Source: Streptomyces sp. f51 (GTDB lineage: Bacteria; Actinomycetota; Actinomycetes; Streptomycetales; Streptomycetaceae). Taken from it: a stretch of DNA of 64,000 nucleotides. The translations under genes were made by a program, and so were the position numbers. Below are positions 32,746 to 41,081 of this stretch, piece by piece. The notes under the pieces are model-generated. The model was not told the origin of the DNA and ran no database searches. It worked only from the letters and a program-made list of their open reading frames with translations. The stretch lies in NCBI RefSeq assembly GCF_037940415.1, contig NZ_CP149798.1:4621001-4685000 (forward strand), written 5' to 3'. Every line of letters starts with the position of its first letter. Position 1 is the stretch's first letter.

Positions 32746-34632
32746 TCACTGCTCGTTCTGACCGGGGGAGAGCAGTCCGTTCACGCAGATCCCCACGATC
32801 GGTACGCACACGCCCGGCGCCTGGTGGGACGGCGCGGAGGTGGCCGGGGCCGGGGGCGGGGTGTGCCGGGGCGGTTCGGTGGTCGGGGTGGTGGCCGCCG
32901 GTGTCGGCCGGGCGGCCGGGGGCGTCGTCACGGGAGCCGTGGGGATGCCGGTGACGCCCGGTGCCGCCGTGGCGGGGCCCCCGCCGCGCGCCGTGGGGAT
33001 CGCTGCCGCCGGGGTCGGGCCGGGCGCCGGGGTCCGCCGGTCGGTGTCCGAGGTCGGTGCCGGGCTCGTCCCGCCCATCGCGGGGCTCGCCGGCGCGGCT
33101 CCGGCTCCCGTGGGCGAGGGCATCGCCGCGACGGTGGGGACGGCGTCGCCCGCCGTGTCGTGGTCGGTGGCCGTCGCGACGGGGTCGGCCTCCGCGTTCC
33201 CGCCGGCCGTGCCCCCGGTCACCGCGTCCGGTGTCATCCGGGCGAGGGTCAGCACCCCCGCGGCGAGCGCGAGTCCTCCTGCGGCGAAGAGCACCCGGCG
33301 CCTGCGGGGCTTGCGGTGCCGGCCCCGGACGGTACGGAGCGGGACCGGCGCCGTCTCGTCGCCGGCGGGCGCGTACGCGCTCCCGCGCCCGCCGCCCGCC
33401 CGCGCTGCCGGAACGATCCCTCGCAGGCGGCCGTCCGCCGTTCCCGCCGCCTCCCGAACGCCCGCACCGGCCGGAACCTCGGGTGTCCTCGGCCCGGTCT
33501 CCGCACCCCGGAGGCCCGTGGCCCCGAGGAGCGCCTTGGTCCCGGTGCCGGAGGCCGGCGTATCGGCCTCTGCCCGGCGGGTTCCGGCCGCGACGACGGT
33601 TGTGGGTGTCCCCGGCCCGGTCTGCGCACCCCGGGGGCCCGTGGCCCCGAGCGCCTTGGTCCCGGTGCCGGAGGCCGGCGTACCGGTCTCTGCCCTGCGG
33701 GTTCCGGCCGTAACGACGGTTGTGGGTGTCCTCGGCCCGGTCTGCGCACCCCGGGGGCCCGTGGTCCCGAGTGCCTTGGTCCCGGTGCCCGACGCCGGCG
33801 CATCGGCCTCCGCCCGGTGGGTTCCCGCCGTGACGACGGCCTCGGGGTTCTCGGTTCGGGCCTCACTCTCGCGGGCGTTCCCCGTGGTCTCGGCGGTGTG
33901 CGGCGGGACCACGGTCTCCGCCTCGCCGGCGTCCGCCGGGACGGACTCCGTCCCTCGGGCCTCGGCCGTGACCTGGGGCGCCCCGGACCCGGCCTCCGCG
34001 CCGCCTTCCTGGGGCTGAGCCGCGCCCGCGGTGGCGCCCGCCTCCGCCCCCTGGGCGTCTCCCGCGATCCCGCGCGCCCCGGACCCGGCCTCTCGCGGCT
34101 GAGCCGCTACCGCGGCGGGTGCCCCCGCCCCGGCTCCCGCGACCGAGCCCTCACGTGCACCGGTCTCCGCGGAGCGGGCACCCGGCGCGGCTCCGGTCTC
34201 TCGGGGCCGGGCCACGGCCGGCGCGGCTCCCGGCTCGTGGGTCGTCCCGGGCGGCGGGGTCTCCGCCGCCGTCTCCCGCGTGGTCGCCGCGGACGCGCTC
34301 GCGGGGGCCCAGGACTTCGCGGCCCTGTCCGGTGCGGTCCCGGTCCTCGCGAGGGCGGCGTCCGCCCGCTTCCTGGCGTCCGCGAGCGTCGCGCCCATTC
34401 CGGCGGTGGGTGTCCTCACGGTGGGCGCGTCCTGGGCGTCCGGCCCGGGGGCTCCGCGCCGTGCCGGGGCGGGCATCGCCCGGTTGAGCGGTGTGACGCG
34501 GATCCAGCCGTCGTCCACCGGCGCGGGGCCCTCCGCCGGCTCGGAGGCCGTCCTCTGGGCCGGCGGTCGCGTGAGTGCGGTTCGCCGGCCCGGCCGGGTG
34601 TCCGCTGCCTGCGGTGTCTCGCGGTTCGTCAT
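32746..34632 (-). CDS. Repeat-rich membrane protein, function unknown
   Basis: The product has 628 residues. Residues 1-440 are low-complexity and rich in Ala, Gly, Thr and Pro, with three tandem 40-residue units of the TKALGxTGPRGAQTGPxTPTTV type. A basic stretch RGRHRKPRRRR then precedes one membrane helix (VLFAAGGLALAAGVLTLA, about 455-472). The outer C-terminal 150 residues are Pro/Thr/Ala-rich and end with a two-cysteine segment VCVPIVGICVNGLLSP. This gives a cytoplasmic disordered domain, one membrane span and an external Pro-rich stalk. It converges with cya only 10 bases away. No family is recognised. Confidence 0.75.
   Translation of the reverse strand: MTNRETPQAADTRPGRRTALTRPPAQRTASEPAEGPAPVDDGWIRVTPLNRAMPAPARRGAPGPDAQDAPTVRTPTAGMGATLADARKRADAALARTGTAPDRAAKSWAPASASAATTRETAAETPPPGTTHEPGAAPAVARPRETGAAPGARSAETGAREGSVAGAGAGAPAAVAAQPREAGSGARGIAGDAQGAEAGATAGAAQPQEGGAEAGSGAPQVTAEARGTESVPADAGEAETVVPPHTAETTGNARESEARTENPEAVVTAGTHRAEADAPASGTGTKALGTTGPRGAQTGPRTPTTVVTAGTRRAETGTPASGTGTKALGATGPRGAQTGPGTPTTVVAAGTRRAEADTPASGTGTKALLGATGLRGAETGPRTPEVPAGAGVREAAGTADGRLRGIVPAARAGGGRGSAYAPAGDETAPVPLRTVRGRHRKPRRRRVLFAAGGLALAAGVLTLARMTPDAVTGGTAGGNAEADPVATATDHDTAGDAVPTVAAMPSPTGAGAAPASPAMGGTSPAPTSDTDRRTPAPGPTPAAAIPTARGGGPATAAPGVTGIPTAPVTTPPAARPTPAATTPTTEPPRHTPPPAPATSAPSHQAPGVCVPIVGICVNGLLSPGQNEQ
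33493..33850 (-). repeat. Three 120-base tandem repeats inside the membrane protein gene
   Basis: Copies of a 120-base unit start at about 33493, 33613 and 33733. For example GCCTTGGTCCCGGTGCC recurs at 33533, 33653 and 33773, exactly 120 bases apart. Each unit encodes 40 residues of the disordered cytoplasmic part. The first unit has one extra codon, so the frame is kept. This looks like a recent in-frame expansion. Confidence 0.85.
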
Positions 34633-34807
34633 GGTCGTCCCTCCCCGGTGAGCCGGTGTCCCTGATGCGCTGCGGCGGTGCGCAGGTTATGCACGGTGTG
34701 CGAGCGCGGAAACGAAGTTGGCTGACATGTCACTCGAACGAGGAGGTACGGCCCGAGGGCACGGCTTTCGCCGGACGGCCCGGGCTGCGATGATCGGTTC
34801 ATCGACT

Positions 34808-34823
34808 GTTAACCCGCGTTAAC
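34808..34823. promoter_or_regulatory. Paired GTTAAC site before the enoyl-CoA hydratase gene
   Basis: Two GTTAAC palindromes separated by CCGC lie 12 bases before the ATG, in otherwise GC-rich DNA, and abut the GGGAGGG ribosome site. An operator for a fatty-acid-type regulator is possible but unproven. Confidence 0.4.
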
Positions 34824-34835
34824 CGGGAGGGTGTC

Positions 34836-35663
34836 ATGGCGGAGCAAGAGGCGGACCGGCCGGCGGAGTCGGACGAGCGGAGGTTCGGGGAGTTCGTGGC
34901 CGTGCGGCGGCACGGGCACGTCGCCGAGCTCGTCCTCGACCGACCCAAGGCGATGAACGCCGTGTCCACGGACATGGCACGCTCGATCGCCGGCGCCTGC
35001 GAGGCCCTCGCCGCCGACCGGGACGTACGCGTCGTCGTGCTGACCTCCACCCACGAGCGCGCCTTCTGCGTCGGCGCCGACCTGAAGGAGCGCAACTCCT
35101 TCACCGACGCCGAACTGGTACGTCAGCGGCCCCTCGCGCGGGCCGCCTACACCGGTGTCCTGGAGCTGCCGATGCCGACCGTCGCCGCCGTGCACGGCTT
35201 CGCGCTGGGCGGCGGGTTCGAGCTGGCACTGTCCTGCGACCTGATCGTCGCCGACCGTTCGGCGGTCGTCGGACTGCCCGAGGTGTCCGTCGGCGTGATC
35301 CCCGGAGGCGGCGGCACGCAGCTGCTGCCGCGCCGGGTGGGCGCCGCGCGCGCGGCCGAGCTCATCTTCTCGGCACGCCGTCTGGAGGCCGCCGAGGCGC
35401 GGGAGTTGGGTCTGGTGGACGAGCTGGTGGAGGCCGGACGGGACCGGGCCGAGGCGCTCGCCCTCGCCGCCCGTATCGCCGCGAACTCCCCGGTCGGGCT
35501 GCGCGCCGCCAAGCGTGCCCTGCGACTCGGCCACGGGCTCGACCTGCGGGCCGGTCTCGAGGTCGAGGACGCGGCCTGGCGGTCCGTCGCCTTCTCCGGC
35601 GACCGGGCGGAAGGCGTCGCCGCGTTCAACGAGAAGCGCAAGCCGGAGTGGCCGGGGGAGTAG
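34836..35663 (+). CDS. Enoyl-CoA hydratase/isomerase family protein
   Basis: This crotonase-fold protein has 275 residues. VAELVLDRPKAMNAV, the oxyanion loops AFCVGADLKERN and AAVHGFALGGGFELALSCDLIVA, and the acid residue in GLPEVSVGVIPGGGGTQLLPR are all present. The last gives one of the two catalytic glutamates of hydratases. It probably hydrates 2-enoyl-CoA in fatty-acid or branched-chain acid breakdown. The ribosome site GGGAGGG and the paired GTTAAC element lie just upstream. The GGDEF gene follows after 74 bases. Confidence 0.9.
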   Translation: MAEQEADRPAESDERRFGEFVAVRRHGHVAELVLDRPKAMNAVSTDMARSIAGACEALAADRDVRVVVLTSTHERAFCVGADLKERNSFTDAELVRQRPLARAAYTGVLELPMPTVAAVHGFALGGGFELALSCDLIVADRSAVVGLPEVSVGVIPGGGGTQLLPRRVGAARAAELIFSARRLEAAEARELGLVDELVEAGRDRAEALALAARIAANSPVGLRAAKRALRLGHGLDLRAGLEVEDAAWRSVAFSGDRAEGVAAFNEKRKPEWPGE

Positions 35664-35737
35664 CGCGCGGGACCCGGGCCCGTACCCCTGTTCGCCCCGC
35701 CGATGTCCCAAATGCGGGCAAATATACCTAGCCTGGG

Positions 35738-36895
35738 ATGATGGGCGAGGACAGTCGGCTGAGGGCCGTGGTGACGCTGGCGCAGGGGATGGCGGCGGCG
35801 CACACCCCGCGGGAGTCGTGGCGGGCCGCGGCGCTCGGCGCGTGTCACGCGCTGGCCGGGAGCTTCGCCGCGCTCTCCGTGTGGGAGCGCGAACTCGGCC
35901 GGCTGCGGGTGCTCGCCAACGTGGGCGACCGCGCCCCGGGCGAGGAGGAGTTCCCCGAAGGGGAGGCCTATCCGGTGCACCAGTTCCCGGAGATCGCCGA
36001 GTTCCTGCACGAGCGCTGGGCGGGCGGCGGCGAGCCCAACGCCTGGGTGGAGACCGCCGACGGCCCGGCGGCCGGGCCCGCCGGGTACTGCCACCAGCGC
36101 GTGGCCGCCCTGCGCAGGCGGGGCCGCGGCTGCTGCGTCGTCGCGCCCGTCGTGCTGCACGGACGGGCGTGGGGCGAGCTCTATGTCGCGCGCCCGGCCG
36201 GAGCGCCCGTCTTCGGCCCGCAGGACGCCGACTTCGCGACCGTCCTCGCCTCCGTCGTCGCCGCCGGGATCGCCCAGACCGAGCGTCTGGAGGAGGCCAG
36301 GCGCCTCGCGTACACCGACTCCCTGACCGGACTCGCCAACCGCCGCGCCGTGGACGTACGGCTGGACGAGGCCGTCGAACGGCACCGGCGGGACGACGCC
36401 GTGGTCAGTCTCGTCGTCTGCGACCTCAACGGACTCAAGCGCGTCAACGACACCCTCGGTCACGCCGTCGGCGACCGGCTCCTGGAGCGGTTCGGGTCGG
36501 TGCTCTCGCTCTGCGGGGCCATGCTCCCCGGCACCCTCGCGGCGCGGCTGGGCGGCGACGAGTTCTGTCTGCTCGCGGTGGGCCCGCCCGCGGACGACGT
36601 GGTCCGTATCGCCGGTGAACTCTGCTGCCGCGCGGCCGAGTTGGAGCTGGGGGAAGGGGTGGCGTGCGGGGTCGCCTCGACCGGCGACCCGATCGGCCCC
36701 GTACGGTCCGCGCGCCGGCTGTTCCGGCTGGCGGACGCGGCCCAGTACCGGGCGAAGGCCGTCCGGGCCGCGAAGCCCGTGGTCGCCGGGCGCGAGGGCC
36801 CCGACGACCCCGTGGTGCGGCTCGCGGACGCTCCCTCGCCCACGGCGGGCGAACGCCGCAGGTTCCGCGGACGCCACGACAGCCCCCGTACGTGA
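35738..36895 (+). CDS. GAF-GGDEF diguanylate cyclase
   Basis: The product has 385 residues. The N-terminal 190 residues form a GAF sensor (SFAALSVWERELGRLRVLANVG; CCVVAPVVLHGRAWGELYVARP). A GGDEF domain follows, with DSLTGLANRRAVDVRL, the substrate-binding CDLNGLKRVNDTLGHAVGD and an intact catalytic RLGGDEFCLL. No EAL domain is present. It should make c-di-GMP, which controls Streptomyces development through BldD. I believe it is the S. venezuelae CdgE-type protein. TAGCCT lies 6 bases before the ATG, so the message may be leaderless. Confidence 0.92.
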   Translation: MMGEDSRLRAVVTLAQGMAAAHTPRESWRAAALGACHALAGSFAALSVWERELGRLRVLANVGDRAPGEEEFPEGEAYPVHQFPEIAEFLHERWAGGGEPNAWVETADGPAAGPAGYCHQRVAALRRRGRGCCVVAPVVLHGRAWGELYVARPAGAPVFGPQDADFATVLASVVAAGIAQTERLEEARRLAYTDSLTGLANRRAVDVRLDEAVERHRRDDAVVSLVVCDLNGLKRVNDTLGHAVGDRLLERFGSVLSLCGAMLPGTLAARLGGDEFCLLAVGPPADDVVRIAGELCCRAAELELGEGVACGVASTGDPIGPVRSARRLFRLADAAQYRAKAVRAAKPVVAGREGPDDPVVRLADAPSPTAGERRRFRGRHDSPRT

Positions 36896-37013
36896 CGGGC
36901 CCCCACACGCCCCGCGGCCGACGCGAGGCGGCCGTTGTGACGTACGCCGGAGTAAGGGGTCAACCCGCCACCCACTAGTGACATCAAGGAATTCACTGCG
37001 TACGCTCCTGAAT

Positions 37014-38558
37014 ATGGATATGCACACTGTGGTGGTGGGGACGTCCGGAGTGACCGCGTCCGACGTTCTCGCCGTGGCGCGCGAAGGCGCCCGGATCGAG
37101 CTCTCCGACCAGGCGGTGGCGGCCCTCGCCGCGGCCCGCGAGATCGTGGACGCGCTGGCCGCGAAGCCGGAGCCCGTCTACGGCGTCTCCACCGGCTTCG
37201 GCGCCCTGGCGACCCGGCACATCAGCCCGGAACTGCGCGCCCAGCTACAGCGCAACATCGTCCGCTCGCACGCCGCCGGCATGGGCCCGCGCGTCGAGCG
37301 CGAGGTCGTGCGCGCGCTGATGTTCCTGCGGCTCAAGACCGTCTGCTCCGGGCACACCGGTGTGCGGCCCGAGGTCGCGCAGACCATGGCGGACATCCTG
37401 AACGCGGGCATCACCCCCGTCGTCCACGAGTACGGCTCGCTCGGCTGCTCGGGCGACCTGGCGCCGCTGTCCCACTGCGCCCTGACCCTCATGGGCGAGG
37501 GCGACGCCGAGGGTCCCGACGGCGTCGTGCGGCCCGCGGGCGAACTGCTCGCCGAGGCCGGCATCGCTCCCGTCGAGCTGCGCGAGAAGGAGGGCCTCGC
37601 CCTCCTCAACGGCACCGACGGCATGCTCGGCATGCTGGTCATGGCCCTCGCCGACCTGGAGGCCCTCTACAAGTCGGCCGACGTGACCGCCGCGCTCTCC
37701 CTCGAAGCGCTCCTCGGCACCGACAAGGTCCTCGCCCCCGAGCTGCACGCCATCCGCCCGCACCCGGGCCAGGGTGCCAGCGCCGCCAACATGCTGGCCG
37801 TGCTCAAGGGCTCGGAGCTCACCGGTCACCACCAGGACGACGCCCCGCGCGTCCAGGACGCCTACTCCGTGCGCTGCGCCCCGCAGGTCGCGGGCGCCGG
37901 CCGGGACACCCTCGCGCACGCCCGCACGGTCGCCGAGCGCGAGCTGGCCTCCGCCGTCGACAACCCGGTCGTCCTGCCCGACGGCCGCGTCGAGTCGAAC
38001 GGCAACTTCCACGGCGCCCCGGTCGCCTACGTCCTCGACTTCCTCGCCATCGCCGCCGCCGACCTCGGCTCGATCGCCGAGCGCCGCACCGACCGGCTGC
38101 TCGACAAGAACCGTTCGCACGGCCTGCCGCCGTTCCTCGCGGACGACGCCGGCGTCGACTCCGGCCTGATGATCGCCCAGTACACGCAGGCCGCGCTGGT
38201 CAGCGAGATGAAGCGGCTCGCCGTACCGGCGTCCGCCGACTCCATCCCCTCCTCCGCGATGCAGGAGGACCACGTCTCCATGGGCTGGTCGGCCGCGCGC
38301 AAGCTGCGTACCGCCGTGGACAACCTGACCCGCATCGTGGCGATCGAGCTGTACGCCGCCACCCGCGCCGTCGAACTGCGCGAGGGCCTGACCCCGGCCC
38401 CGGCCTCGCGGGCGGTCATCGACGCGGTCCGCGCGGCCGGTGTCCAGGGCCCGGGCCCCGACCGCTTCCTCGCCCCCGACCTGGCGGCGGCGGACGCGTT
38501 CGTGCGCGCCGGCGGTGTGCTGGCCGCGGTGGAGCCGGTGACCGGCCCGCTCGCGTAG
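37014..38558 (+). CDS. hutH: Histidine ammonia-lyase
   Basis: This enzyme of 514 residues deaminates histidine to urocanate plus ammonia. The self-forming MIO cofactor motif reads GSLGCSGDLAPLSH, where the usual Ala-Ser-Gly is Cys-Ser-Gly, the same as the Streptomyces griseus enzyme as I recall. VYGVSTGFGALA carries the catalytic Tyr, and QDAYSVRCAPQ, NGNFHG and QEDHVSMGW are also family marks. TACGCT ends 7 bases before ATG 37014, so it is probably leaderless, and that supports this start over the ATG two codons later. The other hut genes are not adjacent. Confidence 0.95.
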   Translation: MDMHTVVVGTSGVTASDVLAVAREGARIELSDQAVAALAAAREIVDALAAKPEPVYGVSTGFGALATRHISPELRAQLQRNIVRSHAAGMGPRVEREVVRALMFLRLKTVCSGHTGVRPEVAQTMADILNAGITPVVHEYGSLGCSGDLAPLSHCALTLMGEGDAEGPDGVVRPAGELLAEAGIAPVELREKEGLALLNGTDGMLGMLVMALADLEALYKSADVTAALSLEALLGTDKVLAPELHAIRPHPGQGASAANMLAVLKGSELTGHHQDDAPRVQDAYSVRCAPQVAGAGRDTLAHARTVAERELASAVDNPVVLPDGRVESNGNFHGAPVAYVLDFLAIAAADLGSIAERRTDRLLDKNRSHGLPPFLADDAGVDSGLMIAQYTQAALVSEMKRLAVPASADSIPSSAMQEDHVSMGWSAARKLRTAVDNLTRIVAIELYAATRAVELREGLTPAPASRAVIDAVRAAGVQGPGPDRFLAPDLAAADAFVRAGGVLAAVEPVTGPLA

Positions 38559-38570
38559 CGGAGCCCGTAG

Positions 38571-38603
38571 CGTGGGGGCCGGGGCTGTGTCCCGGCCCAC
38601 ACG
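38571..38603 (+). terminator. Terminator after hutH
   Basis: An inverted repeat of about 13 bases (CGTGNGGGCCGGG type with one mismatch) starts 12 bases after the hutH stop codon. It precedes the AT-richer leader of the cold-shock gene. Confidence 0.55.
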
Positions 38604-38781
38604 CTTCGCCTCGCCCTCTGGTATCAGGGTGTGCTACTGTCTCATTGATACGTTTTTGGTACCCATTTACTTTGTGCGCCTGATCGGAATCCTCCGCAGG
38701 CGCGTTTTGTTTTACCGGCATCTCCGGCATTACCCGGTGCATCTCCGGATGGGGGCCCAACTACCTGTTCAGGAGAACAAC
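38604..38781 (+). promoter_or_regulatory. Promoter and 5' leader of the cold-shock gene
   Basis: This is an AT-rich island in a GC-rich chromosome. It contains GCTACTGTCTC as a -10-like region and the tract ATACGTTTTTGG. A leader of about 110-140 bases follows, with repeated CATCTCCGG words (about 38719 and 38742), ending with the ribosome site AGGAGA. A long structured leader is typical of cold-shock genes, where it controls mRNA stability and translation. Confidence 0.5.
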
Positions 38782-38985
38782 ATGGCTACTGGCACCGTGA
38801 AGTGGTTCAACTCGGAAAAGGGCTTCGGCTTCATCGAGCAGGACGGCGGCGGCCCGGACGTCTTCGCCCACTACTCGAACATCGCCAGCTCCGGCTTCCG
38901 TGAGCTCGTCGAGGGCCAGAAGGTCTCCTTCGAGGTCACGCAGGGCCAGAAGGGCCTCCAGGCGGAGAACATCGTTCCCGCCTAG
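38782..38985 (+). CDS. Cold-shock domain protein (CspA family)
   Basis: This protein of 67 residues is a single OB fold. RNP1 is KGFGFIEQ, RNP2 is VFAHYSNI, and TGTVKWFNSEKGFGF opens the protein. It binds single-stranded RNA and DNA and keeps mRNA unfolded. The ATG is preceded by AGGAGA. It stands alone with its own promoter and terminator. Streptomyces carry several paralogues. This one is next to the DEAD-box helicase gene, another RNA-unwinding factor, so a shared role in RNA handling is plausible. Confidence 0.95.
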   Translation: MATGTVKWFNSEKGFGFIEQDGGGPDVFAHYSNIASSGFRELVEGQKVSFEVTQGQKGLQAENIVPA

Positions 38986-39003
38986 TTCGAACGCGCTTTT
39001 CCA

Positions 39004-39041
39004 GAGCCGGGTCCCGCGCCTTCGGGTGCGGGACCCGGCTC
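39004..39041 (+). terminator. Terminator after the cold-shock gene
   Basis: Arms of about 17 bases with a TTCG tetraloop (GAGCCGGGTCCCGC and its complement) start 18 bases after the stop codon. This is a very stable terminator. Confidence 0.8.
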
Positions 39042-39117
39042 AGCGCTGTGACAGCTCATGCAGTCGGTGAGCGCTGTGTGTGCAGTCCGTGGGCCCAGGA
39101 AGGAAAACAGATCCAGC

Positions 39118-40908
39118 ATGACTCGATCCGAACGTCCCGTCCGTAAGCGGCCGGCGAACGCACGTGCCGCGCAGTCCGGCGGCTCCGCGAAGAGCGCGGG
39201 CCGGGGAGCCGGCCGCGCCGGCGCCCGCAAGGTCGCGCCTCCGCAGGAGTTCTCCCTGCCCGAGACGATCACACCGGCGCTGCCCGCGGTCGACTCGTTC
39301 GACGCGCTGGACATGCCGGCCGCCCTGACGAAGACCCTCGCGGCCCAGGGCGTCACCGAGCCGTTCCCGATCCAGGGCGCCACCCTGCCCAACTCCCTCG
39401 CCGGGCGCGACGTCCTCGGCCGGGGACGCACCGGCTCCGGCAAGACGCTGGCCTTCGGCCTCGCGCTCCTCGCCCGCACCGCCGGACGCCGTGCCGAGCC
39501 GCGCAGCCCCCTCGCGCTCGTCCTGGTCCCCACCCGCGAACTCGCCCAGCAGGTCGACGACGCGCTGACCCCGTACGCCACCGCCGTCAACCTGCGCGTG
39601 GCCACGGCCGTCGGCGGGATGTCGATCGGCCGCCAGGCCGGCACGCTGCGCCGCGGTGTCGAGGTGCTCGTCGCCACCCCGGGGCGCCTCAAGGACCTCA
39701 TCGAGCGCGGCGACTGCGCCCTCGGCCAGGTCGCGATCACCGTGCTGGACGAGGCCGACCAGATGGCCGACATGGGCTTCATGCCGCAGGTCACCGCGCT
39801 GCTCAAGCAGGTCGAGGCGGGCGGCCAGCGGCTGCTCTTCTCGGCGACGCTCGACAAGAACATCGACCGGCTCGTCAAGATGTTCCTCACCGACCCCGTG
39901 GTGCACTCCGTCGACCCGTCCGCGGGCGCGGTGACGACCATGGAGCACCACGTGCTGCACGTCGCCGACGAGACCGACAAGAAGGCCGTCGCCACGCGTA
40001 TCGCCGCCCGTGACGGCCGGGTCATCCTCTTCGTCGACACCAAGCGCGGCGCCGACCGCTTCACCAAGCGGCTCCTCGCCAGCGGTGTCCGGGCCTCCGC
40101 CCTGCACGGCGGGCGCAGCCAGCCGCAGCGCAACCGCACACTCGACCAGTTCAAGAACGGGCAGGTCACCGCGCTCGTGGCGACCAACGTGGCGGCGCGC
40201 GGCATTCACATCGACGACCTCGACCTCGTGGTCAACGTCGACCCGCCGACCGACCACAAGGACTACCTCCACCGCGGCGGCCGTACGGCCCGCGCCGGTG
40301 AGTCCGGCAGCGTCGTCACCCTGGTGCTGCCCGAGCAGAAGCGTGAGATGACCCGGCTGATGGCGGACGCCGGCATCACGCCGCGCACCGCCCGGGTCAA
40401 GTCGAGCGACGAGGAGCTCACCCGTCTCACCGGCGCCCGCGAGCCCTCCGGTGTCCCGGTCGTCATCGAGGTTCCGCAGCCCGTCGTCGAGCAGCCGAAG
40501 GCGCGCTCCAAGACGCGGCGCGCGACCGGTGGCGGGGCCAGGCGCCCGGCGGTCGCCGGCGGCGACGCGGCCGGACGCACGGGCACCGGGTCGGACGGCC
40601 AGGCCCGCCGGCAGCGCGGCGGACGCCCGGCGACCGGCGCCGCGACCGGCGGCACGGCCACCGGTCGCCGTTCGAGCACCGGGGGAGCGGCCACCGGCCG
40701 TCGTGGTGAGACCGGCGCCGGTACGGGCCGTCGCGCGGACGCGGGAGGCGCGGCCACGGGCCGTCGCGGTGAGACCGGGGGCGGCTCCGGCCGTCGTACG
40801 GACTCCGCCGGCGGCTCGGGTGCCACTCGTTCCGGCGGCCGCGGGCGTGCTCCGCAGCGCGGTGGCCAGAACGGCGGCCAGGGCGGTGGCGGCCGCAGGG
40901 CCGCCTGA
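39118..40908 (+). CDS. DEAD-box RNA helicase
   Basis: This RNA helicase has 596 residues. The core (about residues 60-420) has the Q motif (PFPIQGATLP), Walker A GRTGSGKT, PTRELAQQ, the VATPGRL motif, DEAD in VLDEADQMADMGF, SAT in LLFSATLD, and motif VI YLHRGGRTARAGESG. A basic N-terminal extension and a C-terminal Gly/Arg/Thr-rich repeat region (about residues 460-596, with TGRRGETG repeats) flank it. Such tails bind RNA and may promote condensates. AGGAAGG lies before the ATG. It probably acts in ribosome assembly or RNA turnover with the cold-shock neighbour. Confidence 0.93.
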   Translation: MTRSERPVRKRPANARAAQSGGSAKSAGRGAGRAGARKVAPPQEFSLPETITPALPAVDSFDALDMPAALTKTLAAQGVTEPFPIQGATLPNSLAGRDVLGRGRTGSGKTLAFGLALLARTAGRRAEPRSPLALVLVPTRELAQQVDDALTPYATAVNLRVATAVGGMSIGRQAGTLRRGVEVLVATPGRLKDLIERGDCALGQVAITVLDEADQMADMGFMPQVTALLKQVEAGGQRLLFSATLDKNIDRLVKMFLTDPVVHSVDPSAGAVTTMEHHVLHVADETDKKAVATRIAARDGRVILFVDTKRGADRFTKRLLASGVRASALHGGRSQPQRNRTLDQFKNGQVTALVATNVAARGIHIDDLDLVVNVDPPTDHKDYLHRGGRTARAGESGSVVTLVLPEQKREMTRLMADAGITPRTARVKSSDEELTRLTGAREPSGVPVVIEVPQPVVEQPKARSKTRRATGGGARRPAVAGGDAAGRTGTGSDGQARRQRGGRPATGAATGGTATGRRSSTGGAATGRRGETGAGTGRRADAGGAATGRRGETGGGSGRRTDSAGGSGATRSGGRGRAPQRGGQNGGQGGGGRRAA

Positions 40909-40937
40909 CCCGACCGGATCACCTCGGCATCCTCGCC

Positions 40938-40980
40938 GCGGCCCCGTGACCCCTGGCCATCGCCCGGGACACGGGGCCGC
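40938..40980 (+). terminator. Terminator after the helicase gene
   Basis: Arms of 11 bases (GCGGCCCCGTG and complement) around a 21-base loop start 29 bases after the stop codon. Confidence 0.6.
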
Positions 40981-40985
40981 CGTGC

Positions 40986-41069
40986 GAGCGGCCCGTGCCC
41001 GAACAGGGCTTGCGAGCGGTCCGTGCCCGAACAGGGTTTGTGAGCGGTCCGTGCCCGAACAGGGCTCCC
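40986..41069. repeat. Three 28-base tandem repeats
   Basis: The unit GAGCGGTCCGTGCCCGAACA begins at 40986, 41014 and 41042, an exact 28-base period, with only point differences. It lies between the helicase terminator and the end of the DUF2625 gene. No spacer between units and no gene in it, so not a CRISPR array. Confidence 0.85.
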
Positions 41070-41081
41070 GTGCGCCGGGGT

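Noticed and set aside
33493..33850. Tandem repeats as a possible CRISPR array
   Set aside because: The 120-base units are contiguous, in frame within a gene, and have no spacers. The 28-base and 35-base arrays likewise have no spacers.
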